NCBI GenBank assembly: GCA_900319105.1
Contig: ONND01000001.1
Coordinates: 62,001-126,000 of the forward strand
Direction: 5' to 3'
DNA from: an uncultured Bacteroidales bacterium
Lineage (GTDB): Bacteria; Bacteroidota; Bacteroidia; Bacteroidales; Paludibacteraceae
Length of the DNA: 64,000 bases
The notes beneath the pieces are model-generated. The model was not told the origin of the DNA. It did not search any database and worked only from the letters and a program-made list of their open reading frames with translations. A program made the translations under genes and the position numbers. How positions within the stretch are numbered: position 1 is the stretch's first letter; every line of letters begins with the position of its first letter. Below, in pieces: positions 1 to 7,208 of this stretch.

Positions 1-1208
1 AAGGTCGAAGCAATCACTTCGGCGTTGACGCTACGTTGCATATCTGTAACCTCCTCTGGACGTTCGTCGATGAGCAGGACAATCATATATACCTCGGGAT
101 TGTTCTTCAGAATAGCATTGGCTAACTCCTTGAGTAATACCGTTTTACCGGTTTTCGGTTGTGCTACGATAAGTCCGCGCTGGCCTTTACCGATCGGGCT
201 GAAGAGGTCAATCATACGTACGCTAAGCGAGTCCTGATGGTTGCCTATGCAGAGTTTGAATTTCTGATCCGGGAAAAGCGGGATGAGGTTTTCGAAAGCG
301 ACACGTTTCTTCGCCAACTCCGGTGCGAGACCGTTGATGCGGATCACTTTATCCATCGGGAAGAACTTATCCGGTTGCGGGTTGACGCGGATCGAACATT
401 CGATTGTGTCCCCGGGTTTGAGTCCGTACTGACGCACCTGATCCTTGCTGACATAGACGTCATCGGGCGAGGGCAGGTAATTATAATCTGCGCTGCGGAG
501 GAATCCGTATCCGTCGGGCGCACACTCAAGTGTACCCATCGCAATCACGTTCTCGCCTAAGTTAGGCAGTACGTACGAACTCTCTTCCTCCTGCGGTTCT
601 TCGTTCTTGGCGGGTGCTTCTTTGGGTTCCTCTGCTTTCGGCTCTTCGGCTTTTACTTCTTCTTTCTTTGCTTCCGGCGTTTCGTTTTTCTTCGGCCTTC
701 CGCGTTTCTTCGCTTTCGGAGCCTCTGCCGGAGCCTCGGTTTTGGGTTCTTCGGCCTTTGCATTCGTCTCCTCTTGCTGCGTCTGGGGGGCTTCCTTGGC
801 ATTGGTTTCTTCCTTCTTCACTTCGATCTCACCAGCCATCGGTTTAACCGCTTTGACGGTCTTGTTGGGCTTGTGGTTATTGGCCTTGAGTTGTTCTTGC
901 ATCTGGGTCATTTCCTCTTTCTCGGTTCCTACCATAGCCACGACGGGTTCAGTGGATACAGATGTCACTTTGGCAGCTGTCCTTTGGACACCACGCACCC
1001 TTTCGCGCTTCGAGGGCTTGCCAGCCGCTGCGCGCGCCTCTTCCTTGGCCTGAACTACTGCTGCGCGGTTATCCGCCTGTGCATCCAGAATAGCATAACT
1101 GATCTCACGTTGCGATTGACTACGGCGGGGATTCAAACCCATACTACGCGCAATTTCGCGCACGTCGTCGAGCGACATTCGCTCGAGTTTTTGTAATTCG
1201 TATTGCAT
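1..1208 (-). CDS. rho: Transcription termination factor Rho (3' end cut by window edge)
   Basis: RNA-dependent ATPase/helicase that terminates transcription. About 402 codons are visible, running off the left edge in the ATPase domain. An N-terminal Rho_N helical segment (MSLDDVREIARSMG, residues ~11-24) is followed by ~150 residues (~55-205) rich in Lys, Glu, Pro and Ala with no predicted fold. The RNA-binding OB-fold (GYGFLRS...SPDDVYVS, ~230-260) comes next, then the P-loop PKTGKTVLL near residue 350. The ATG at 1208 was chosen because the Rho_N domain begins directly after it and a consensus promoter lies ~70 nt upstream. A long disordered insert is known in Bacteroidota Rho. Identity is very sure; the C-terminus is not in view. 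Confidence 0.95.
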   Translation of the reverse strand, partial: MQYELQKLERMSLDDVREIARSMGLNPRRSQSQREISYAILDAQADNRAAVVQAKEEARAAAGKPSKRERVRGVQRTAAKVTSVSTEPVVAMVGTEKEEMTQMQEQLKANNHKPNKTVKAVKPMAGEIEVKKEETNAKEAPQTQQEETNAKAEEPKTEAPAEAPKAKKRGRPKKNETPEAKKEEVKAEEPKAEEPKEAPAKNEEPQEEESSYVLPNLGENVIAMGTLECAPDGYGFLRSADYNYLPSPDDVYVSKDQVRQYGLKPGDTIECSIRVNPQPDKFFPMDKVIRINGLAPELAKKRVAFENLIPLFPDQKFKLCIGNHQDSLSVRMIDLFSPIGKGQRGLIVAQPKTGKTVLLKELANAILKNNPEVYMIVLLIDERPEEVTDMQRSVNAEVIAST

Positions 1209-1275
1209 AAATTCAATTGATGTATGTACTTGGAAATTATCTCGGAAAAAGAGACTTCTCTCCCGAAATCGGCTG

Positions 1276-1306
1276 CAAAGGTACAACATTTTTTTGACAT
1301 ACGCAA
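1276..1306 (-). promoter_or_regulatory. Bacteroidota promoter for rho
   Basis: On the minus strand TTG (1306-1304) and TACCTTTG (1283-1276) are separated by exactly 20 nt. The upstream half reads TTGCGTATGTC followed by an A tract, the same extended core as ten other promoters in this window. It gives rho a leader of roughly 60 nt. Confidence 0.85.
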
Positions 1307-1353
1307 GAGAAAAGAGATTTTTTGCAAAAAAATAATAAAATATGCACATCGGC

Positions 1354-1384
1354 TTGCATATATGAAAAAAAAGTAGTAATTTTG
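1354..1384 (+). promoter_or_regulatory. Bacteroidota promoter for the polysaccharide operon
   Basis: TTG (1354-1356) and TAATTTTG (1377-1384) are separated by 20 nt, with TTGCATATATG and an A tract between. It is divergent from the rho promoter and lies ~55 nt before the gmd start. Confidence 0.85.
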
Positions 1385-1438
1385 CAGCCGATTTGCGCGT
1401 ACACGTACATTCCGTGTGCGGAAAATATATTTAGGATT

Positions 1439-2533
1439 ATGGCAAAAGTAGCGTTAATAACCGGAGTAACGGGTCAAGATGGCAGTTATCTGTCGGAGTT
1501 TTTGTTGGATAAAGGCTATGAAGTACACGGTATCATCCGTCGTAGTTCGGTGGATTTCCGTGAGCGTATAGCGCATCTGGAGGGCACGCCGCATTTCCAT
1601 TTGCATTATGCGGACATGAGCGATTCTATGTCGCTGGTCAAATTAGTGGGTAAGGTTATGCCGGATGAGATTTATAATCTTGCAGCACAAAGCCACGTGC
1701 AGGTCTCTTTTGATGCACCGGAGTTCACGGCGGATGTAGATGCTGTGGGGGTACTACGTATCTTAGAGGCGGTACGAACGAACCATCTGGAGAAAAGCTG
1801 TAAGATCTATCAGGCATCGACGAGTGAGTTATACGGTAAGGTCGAGGAAGTGCCGCAGAGCGAGACCACACCTTTCCATCCTTATAGCCCGTACGCGGTT
1901 GCCAAACTCTATGGTTATTGGATTATCAAGGAGTACCGCGAGGCGTATGATATGTTCTGCTGCTCGGGGATCCTCTTTAACCATGAGTCCGAGCGCAGAG
2001 GAGAGACGTTCGTGACAAGGAAGATCACGCTCGCTGCCGCACGTATCGCCCAAGGCAAGCAGGATTGTCTGTATCTGGGCAATCTGGATAGTTTGCGCGA
2101 CTGGGGTTATGCGAAAGATTACGTGGAGTGCATGTGGTTGATTCTGCAGCACAAGACGCCGGAGGACTTCGTGATCGCTACCGGTGTACAACATAGTGTA
2201 CGCGAGTTCGCCACGCTCGCTTTCCACCACGCAGGTATCGAATTGCGGTGGGAAGGCAAAGGAATAGAGGAGAAGGGAGTTAACGTTAAAACCGGCGATG
2301 TGGTAGTGGCTGTAAGCCCGGACTTCTACAGACCGACGGATGTGGTGAACCTCCTTGGCGATCCTTCCAAAGCCAAACGCGAACTCGGTTGGAACCCGCA
2401 GACCACCAGCTTTGAGCAACTCGTTGAACTCATGGTGGCGCACGATATGAAGAAAGTGGCTGCCGATGATGCCGCCGCTGAAATCCGCAAAGTGAACTTG
2501 GCGGAGTTTCTGGAGAAAGGAATTGACAAATAA
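1439..2533 (+). CDS. gmd: GDP-mannose 4,6-dehydratase
   Basis: Converts GDP-D-mannose to GDP-4-keto-6-deoxy-D-mannose, the first step to GDP-L-fucose. The protein is 364 residues, normal for the family. It is an extended SDR with the NAD(P)-binding motif TGVTGQDG (residues 8-15) and the catalytic Tyr-x3-Lys in YAVAK (~150). Reading is open upstream to 1322, but that stretch overlaps the promoter at 1354-1384. The ATG at 1439 places MAKVALITG at the N-terminus as in homologues. It is the first gene of the surface-polysaccharide operon and is followed by fcl, which completes GDP-fucose synthesis. Function is secure. Confidence 0.95.
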   Translation: MAKVALITGVTGQDGSYLSEFLLDKGYEVHGIIRRSSVDFRERIAHLEGTPHFHLHYADMSDSMSLVKLVGKVMPDEIYNLAAQSHVQVSFDAPEFTADVDAVGVLRILEAVRTNHLEKSCKIYQASTSELYGKVEEVPQSETTPFHPYSPYAVAKLYGYWIIKEYREAYDMFCCSGILFNHESERRGETFVTRKITLAAARIAQGKQDCLYLGNLDSLRDWGYAKDYVECMWLILQHKTPEDFVIATGVQHSVREFATLAFHHAGIELRWEGKGIEEKGVNVKTGDVVVAVSPDFYRPTDVVNLLGDPSKAKRELGWNPQTTSFEQLVELMVAHDMKKVAADDAAAEIRKVNLAEFLEKGIDK

Positions 2534-2575
2534 AATCGGCTTATCGTTACGGTTACGTACCGCTGTCGTTATATT

Positions 2576-2619
2576 GAGCACCCGATGAGCATCCGATGAG
2601 CACCCGATGAGCATCCGAT
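2576..2619. repeat. Tandem array, 4 x 11 bp
   Basis: Four units alternate between gagcacccgat and gagcatccgat with no gap, 44 bp in total. It is intergenic between gmd and fcl. The total length matches the 11-bp arrays at 15459 and 40631. Confidence 0.9.
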
Positions 2620-2648
2620 GGAGAAAGGTGGAAAGCAGGTGGAAATGT

Positions 2649-2690
2649 AATTGACAATTGACAATTGATAATTGATAATTGAGAATTGAA
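2649..2690. repeat. Tandem array, 6 x 7 bp
   Basis: Six units of the form aattgaN (aattgac twice, aattgat twice, aattgag, aattgaa) total 42 bp and end two bases before the fcl start codon. Confidence 0.9.
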
Positions 2691-2692
2691 AA

Positions 2693-3634
2693 ATGGAGAA
2701 AAATTCGAAAATATATGTGGCAGGACACCGGGGAATGGTGGGATCTGCGATTGTGAGAGAGCTGCAAAGGCAGGGATATACGAATATCGTGACACGGACA
2801 CACAAGGAGTTGGATCTGTGTCGCCAAGAGGCAGTGGAGAAGTTCTTTGAGGAAGAGAAGCCGGAGTATGTGTTCCTTGCTGCCGCTAAAGTGGGTGGTA
2901 TTGTGGCGAACCAGAATGCGTTAGCGGATTTCATGTACGACAACATGATCCTCGAGATGAACGTCATCCATGCGGCATGGAAGAACGGCGTTAAGAAACT
3001 CGAGTTCTTGGGCAGCAGTTGCATTTATCCGCGTATGGCGCCACAACCGATGCAGGAGAGTTGTTTGTTAACCGGCGAGTTGGAGAAGACCAACGAAGCT
3101 TATGCGTTAGCAAAGATCAGCGGACTCAAATACTGCGAGTTTTTGAACCGTCAGTACGGAACGGATTATATCTCCGTTATGCCGACGAACCTCTACGGTC
3201 CGAACGATAACTATCACCCGGAGCACAGCCACGTCTTGCCGGCGTTGATCAGACGTTTCCATGAAGCGAAAGTGAGTGGCGCAAAGAGCGTGACTTGTTG
3301 GGGAACAGGTTCTCCGCTGCGTGAGTTCCTCTATGTGGATGACCTCGCGAACCTCTGCGTGTTCCTTATGAATAACTACTCCGGCAACGAGACCGTGAAT
3401 GCCGGTACGGGTAAGGAATTAACGATCAAAGAGTTGACGGAACTCGTAGCGAAAGTGATTGGTTATGAAGGAAAGATCGAGTGGGATAGCACCCGTCCGG
3501 ATGGCACGCCGCGTAAGTTGCTCGATGTAAGCAAAGCAACCAAACTTGGCTGGACCTATAAAACAGAACTGGAAGACGGAATACGCCTGGCTTATAAAGA
3601 CTTTCTTGAAAATCCAATGAGAGCGGAAAGATGA
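2693..3634 (+). CDS. fcl: GDP-L-fucose synthase
   Basis: NADPH-dependent 3,5-epimerase/4-reductase that turns the Gmd product into GDP-L-fucose. The protein is 313 residues, full length. The Rossmann motif GHRGMVG is at residues 11-17, and the catalytic Tyr-x3-Lys of EAYALAK lies near 136-140. The GSSCIYP segment typical of the family is present. The gene follows gmd after 159 bp that hold two short tandem arrays, the second abutting the start codon. Together with gmd it supplies activated fucose for capsule, O-antigen or protein glycosylation. Confidence 0.95.
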   Translation: MEKNSKIYVAGHRGMVGSAIVRELQRQGYTNIVTRTHKELDLCRQEAVEKFFEEEKPEYVFLAAAKVGGIVANQNALADFMYDNMILEMNVIHAAWKNGVKKLEFLGSSCIYPRMAPQPMQESCLLTGELEKTNEAYALAKISGLKYCEFLNRQYGTDYISVMPTNLYGPNDNYHPEHSHVLPALIRRFHEAKVSGAKSVTCWGTGSPLREFLYVDDLANLCVFLMNNYSGNETVNAGTGKELTIKELTELVAKVIGYEGKIEWDSTRPDGTPRKLLDVSKATKLGWTYKTELEDGIRLAYKDFLENPMRAER

Positions 3635-3655
3635 CCGGTTTAGAACCGGAGCAAG

Positions 3656-4489
3656 ATGGCTATACAGATGAAGGATTTTACGCTGGATATATATCGTGAA
3701 CTCTTGGAGACCTTGCAAAAACAAGGTTACGAATTGATTTCCTATGCAGACTATCTGCATCAAATGTCAAATGACAAATGTCAAATGTCAAATGACAAAT
3801 ATGTCATCCTGCGACACGATGTGGATGCAAAGCCGGAGAACAGTTTGAAGACAGCGCAGATAGAGCACTCGCTCGGAGCGAAAGCAAGCTATTATTTCCG
3901 AACGGGAGAAACCGGATGTTATAAAGGAAGTAAGTTGTCATTACCGGAGAGTGTTCGCGCGATAGCGGCTTTGGGACATGAGATAGGGTACCATTACGAA
4001 GATATGAGTTTGTGTGGAGGAGATATAGATACGGCATGGAGTCATTTTAAGATCTGGCTCGATTATTGCCGTCAGTACTACGCCGTAGAGACGATTTGTA
4101 TGCATGGCGCGCCGACCAGTAAATATGATAGCAAGGATCTTTGGCAGAAATACGATTATAAGAAACTGGATATCATCGGAGAACCTTATTTAGATACGGA
4201 TTTTAGCGATGTGTTTTACCTGACGGACACAGGACGTTGCTGGGACGGCTACAAGGTCAGCGTACGGGATAAGATTCCCAGTTATCAAGATGAATGGACC
4301 GCGAGAGGCCTTACATGGCACACGACGCCGGCTCTGATAGATGCAATCCGACAGGGAAAAATCCCTGCACATGTGATGATCACCACCCATCCTCAACGCT
4401 GGACCAACAACCCGGCCGCATGGTGGAAAGAATGCGTAATGCAGAACGCAAAGAATATAATTAAGAGAATATTGATTAAAACCAAATAA
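3656..4489 (+). CDS. Polysaccharide deacetylase-like (NodB-fold, WbmS-like) protein
   Basis: Probably a carbohydrate-modifying hydrolase of the polysaccharide deacetylase superfamily. The strand-1 motif VILRHDVDA (~residue 50) carries the Asp pair, and GHEIGYHYE (~105) supplies the second metal-binding segment. The length (277 residues) and the RHDVD form resemble WbmS-type proteins of O-antigen loci. Residues ~36-49 (QMSNDKCQMSNDKY) are encoded by a 6 x 7 bp tandem array at 3761-3802, so they look inserted. A start at 3668 is also possible. The stop codon overlaps the next start by 1 bp (TAATG). The substrate is unknown. Confidence 0.7.
   Translation: MAIQMKDFTLDIYRELLETLQKQGYELISYADYLHQMSNDKCQMSNDKYVILRHDVDAKPENSLKTAQIEHSLGAKASYYFRTGETGCYKGSKLSLPESVRAIAALGHEIGYHYEDMSLCGGDIDTAWSHFKIWLDYCRQYYAVETICMHGAPTSKYDSKDLWQKYDYKKLDIIGEPYLDTDFSDVFYLTDTGRCWDGYKVSVRDKIPSYQDEWTARGLTWHTTPALIDAIRQGKIPAHVMITTHPQRWTNNPAAWWKECVMQNAKNIIKRILIKTK
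3761..3802. repeat. In-frame tandem array, 6 x 7 bp
   Basis: Units caaatgt and caaatga alternate and end with caaatat, 42 bp in total. It lies inside the deacetylase-like gene and preserves the frame. Confidence 0.9.
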
Positions 4490-5472
4490 TGAGACCATTA
4501 AATTTTGCACTCATCGGAGCAGCAGGATATATAGCTCCGCGACACATTAAAGCGATTGCCGACACGGGTAACAACCTGTTGGTGGCTTATGATAAGTTTG
4601 ATAGTGTAGGGCGTCTGGATAGTTCGTTCCCGGATTGTTCGTTCTACACGGAGAATGAGCAGTTCGACCGTTTCTGCTCGAAACAGATGCGGACAGACAA
4701 TCCGCTGCAGTGGGTATCAATCTGTACGCCAAACTACACGCACGATGCATTTATCCGTTACGGATTACGTTTGGGATGCGACGTGATCTGCGAAAAGCCA
4801 CTGGTTCTCAATCCGTATAACATCGACAACTTGTTGGAGTTGGAGAAAGAGACCGGACATAAGGCTTATACGATTCTGCAACTCCGTCTGCACGAAAAGA
4901 TCCGTGCGCTGAAGGAGAAAGTGGAAGCCGGTCCGAAAGATAAGATCTACGACGTGGACTTGACGTATATCACGAGTCGCGGCAAATGGTATTATTCTTC
5001 ATGGAAAGGCGATGTGCATAAGTCCGGCGGTATAGCTACCAATATCGGCGTGCATTTCTATGATATGCTGCAATGGGTGTTTGGTCCGGTAAAGCAAAAT
5101 ATAGTCCATGTGATGAGTTTTGACCGTGTAGCCGGCTACTTGGAACTGGAGAAAGCGCGTGTGCGCTACTTCTTGTCTATTAACGCGGATTGTCTGCCTG
5201 CTAATGCGGTTCAAGGTGAGAAACGCACCTATCGTACGCTGAGTATCGATGGCGAGGAGTTTGAGTTCAGTGCTGGTTTTACGGAGTTACATACAGAGAG
5301 TTACAAGCAGATACTCGCCGGTAACGGATTCCGTATTGCGGAGGCTCGTCCGTGTATCGAGACGGTTGCGCAGATCCGTCATGCGGAGCCTATCGGTCTG
5401 GTAGGAGATTATCATCCGCTTGCCAAACTGCCATTGAGTCCTCACCCGTTCGGATGGGATGAAAAGAGGTAA
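4489..5472 (+). CDS. wlbA: Gfo/Idh/MocA oxidoreductase, WlbA-like (UDP-GlcNAcA 3-dehydrogenase)
   Basis: NAD-dependent sugar-nucleotide dehydrogenase. Closest family by eye is WlbA/WbpB, which oxidises UDP-N-acetylglucosaminuronate at C3. The N-terminus FALIGAAGYIAPRHIKAI is diagnostic. The EKPLVLNP motif carries the conserved Lys (~103). DVDLTYITSRG and GGIATNIGVHFYDML contain the His of the C-terminal domain. The 327-residue length fits. Neither the partner aminotransferase (WlbC/WbpE) nor the acetyltransferase (WlbB/WbpD) is in the window, so the pathway would have to be completed elsewhere. The start overlaps the preceding stop by 1 bp. Confidence 0.82.
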   Translation: MRPLNFALIGAAGYIAPRHIKAIADTGNNLLVAYDKFDSVGRLDSSFPDCSFYTENEQFDRFCSKQMRTDNPLQWVSICTPNYTHDAFIRYGLRLGCDVICEKPLVLNPYNIDNLLELEKETGHKAYTILQLRLHEKIRALKEKVEAGPKDKIYDVDLTYITSRGKWYYSSWKGDVHKSGGIATNIGVHFYDMLQWVFGPVKQNIVHVMSFDRVAGYLELEKARVRYFLSINADCLPANAVQGEKRTYRTLSIDGEEFEFSAGFTELHTESYKQILAGNGFRIAEARPCIETVAQIRHAEPIGLVGDYHPLAKLPLSPHPFGWDEKR

Positions 5473-5513
5473 AGCCCCTTCCTCTACCTACCCCTAAAGG
5501 GGCAGGAGGGGTG
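5473..5513. repeat. GC-rich REP-like hairpin element (site A)
   Basis: Pyrimidine-rich ccccttcctc is followed by cccctaaagggg and gcaggaggggtgg, giving a CCCCT/AGGGG hairpin and a G-rich tail. It is intergenic after wlbA and is one of six related sites. Confidence 0.75.
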
Positions 5514-5555
5514 GTTTAGTGTTTAATGTGAAATGTTTAATAGTTAATGGTTAAA
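5514..5555. repeat. Tandem array, 6 x 7 bp, containing a start codon
   Basis: Units gtttagt, gtttaat, gtgaaat, gtttaat, agttaat and ggttaaa total 42 bp. The ATG of the downstream lipoprotein (5547) lies inside the fifth and sixth units. Confidence 0.8.
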
Positions 5556-6428
5556 CTTCGAAACATATTATTTTTTGCGATAGTGAGCTGGGCACTTTCG
5601 TCCTGTGTGACAGCCCGGAAAGTGAACTATATGCAGAAACCTGACAAGCAGATCCCGAGCTATACTGATACTTTGAGTTTCGAGGATTATAAAGTACGAA
5701 TAGGCGACCGTCTGTATATCTATGTTTATTCGCTGGATGAGAAAATCATGAAGATGTATAATGCTGGCGGAAGCAGTTCTTCACAAATGCGTCAGCAGAT
5801 GACCGGTGGAGGTATGAATAGTTCGTATGATCTATATACCTATCTGGTGGACGAAGAGGGAACGATTGATTTTCCGACTATCGGTAAGTTATATGTGCAG
5901 AACTTGACCTCTCGTCAGGTCAAAATGCTGCTGGAGGAAGAGTTAAGCAAGTTGCTACAAGAGATACCGGGTTATAGTACGATTTCCGTAGAGGTACATA
6001 TTGTCAACCGCAGTTTCTCGATTATTGGAGCGCAGAGCGGTCGCTACCCGATTACCAAGGAGAAGATGACTATTTTCGAGGCCTTGGCTCTAGCTGGTGA
6101 CTTAGGGGAGTTTAACAGCCGTAAGGAGGTCAAGTTGGTACGTGAGCGAAACGGCGTGACGACTATCAAGACCTTTGACGCCCGTTCGGAGGATATCGTG
6201 AACTCGGAGTACTACTACATCGAGCCGAATGATATCATCTACATCCGTCAGATCCCGGGGTATAGTTTCGGTATCAACCACGTGACAACCGTTATTGGTG
6301 TGACTGCGGCTACGATCTCGTTCGGCGTATTCATCTATACGATAGTGCAGACAGGTATTAACCATGTGAAGAAACACTACGGCTCCGGCTCCAATTCGGG
6401 TTCTTCATCAAATACGGGAGGGAAATGA
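5547..6428 (+). CDS. Wza-like polysaccharide export lipoprotein (first of two)
   Basis: Outer-membrane/periplasmic component for export of surface polysaccharide. The 293-residue protein has a lipoprotein signal with lipobox SSC (~residue 19). The Poly_export domain follows (YKVRIGDRLYIYVYS, then VDEEGTIDFPTIGKLYVQNLT), then a SLBB-type segment (FSIIGAQSGRYPITKEKMTIFEAL). Near the C-terminus is a predicted membrane helix (~247-270) and a Gly/Ser/Asn tail. The start codon lies in a heptanucleotide array. A paralogue follows after one base, and a Wzc-like kinase after that, so the trio is the export machine of this operon. Confidence 0.85.
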   Translation: MVKLRNILFFAIVSWALSSCVTARKVNYMQKPDKQIPSYTDTLSFEDYKVRIGDRLYIYVYSLDEKIMKMYNAGGSSSSQMRQQMTGGGMNSSYDLYTYLVDEEGTIDFPTIGKLYVQNLTSRQVKMLLEEELSKLLQEIPGYSTISVEVHIVNRSFSIIGAQSGRYPITKEKMTIFEALALAGDLGEFNSRKEVKLVRERNGVTTIKTFDARSEDIVNSEYYYIEPNDIIYIRQIPGYSFGINHVTTVIGVTAATISFGVFIYTIVQTGINHVKKHYGSGSNSGSSSNTGGK

Positions 6429-6429
6429 T

Positions 6430-7200
6430 ATGAAAAAGTATTCGATTATCTTATTAGTTCTCGTATCAATGGTGATGTCCGGTTGTTACAGCCATCGTGT
6501 AATCGGTTATTTGCAAGAGCCAACGAAGCACAATAAGTTGCCGGTATATGACAGTGTGGCATATGAGCCCTACCGAATCCGTATTAACGACGAGATCATC
6601 TATCGTCTGATCACGATGGACGAGACGATGTCGAAGATGTTAGGCGCCAACGAAGCGGGTATCAGTACGCAGTACGCCAATTCCTATCGTGTACATGAGG
6701 ATGGAACGGTCGATATCCCGTTCCTCAAACCTGTCAAGATGCAAGGTTTGACGGAAAAAGAAGCACAAGATACCTTGCGAGCTGCCTTCCGGGAGATCAT
6801 TCCGGACGCTGATGTTAAGTTAGCCCTGTACAACAAAGGTTTTTCTGTAATCGGTGATGCCAATGCCGGTCAGTATTATATTTATAAGGAAAAGATGAAT
6901 ATATTTCAGGCGCTTGCTATGACCGGTGACGTGATGAATAGTGGTGACCGTCGTCATATACGTATCATCCGTCCGCGCGACGGAGGACAAGAACCGGAGA
7001 TCTTGGAATTCGACATCCGAACCAACACGATCATCGATTCCAAGTACTACTATGTCTATCCGAACGACGTCATCTATGTAGCACGAACGAAGAACAGCTT
7101 CTATACTGTACCGAACTACGCGGGCTTTATCGGCCTTATTACAAGTAGTGTGGCACTCTTGACAACTGTTCTTAACTATGTTGCATACCTGTATAAGTAA
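6430..7200 (+). CDS. Wza-like polysaccharide export lipoprotein (second of two)
   Basis: Paralogue of the preceding gene, 256 residues, with lipobox SGC (~residue 19). It carries a Poly_export domain (YRIRINDEIIYRLITMDE, VHEDGTVDIPFLKPVKMQGLT) and a SLBB-like part (FSVIGDANAGQYYIYKEKMNIFQALA). A C-terminal hydrophobic helix (~230-255) has no Gly/Ser tail. The two proteins share domain order and the YPNDVIYV/EPNDIIYI segment, so they arose by tandem duplication. Whether they form a mixed ring or serve separate steps cannot be told from sequence. Confidence 0.82.
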   Translation: MKKYSIILLVLVSMVMSGCYSHRVIGYLQEPTKHNKLPVYDSVAYEPYRIRINDEIIYRLITMDETMSKMLGANEAGISTQYANSYRVHEDGTVDIPFLKPVKMQGLTEKEAQDTLRAAFREIIPDADVKLALYNKGFSVIGDANAGQYYIYKEKMNIFQALAMTGDVMNSGDRRHIRIIRPRDGGQEPEILEFDIRTNTIIDSKYYYVYPNDVIYVARTKNSFYTVPNYAGFIGLITSSVALLTTVLNYVAYLYK

Positions 7201-7208
7201 ATTTGAAT

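Noticed and set aside
2576..2619. Could the 11-bp array be a CRISPR remnant?
   Set aside because: Units follow each other with no spacers and are far shorter than CRISPR repeats; no cas gene is present.
1829..2827. Long open frame on the minus strand opposite gmd
   Set aside because: It lies antisense to a conserved gene, has no recognisable domain and crosses the repeat arrays, so it is a codon-bias shadow.
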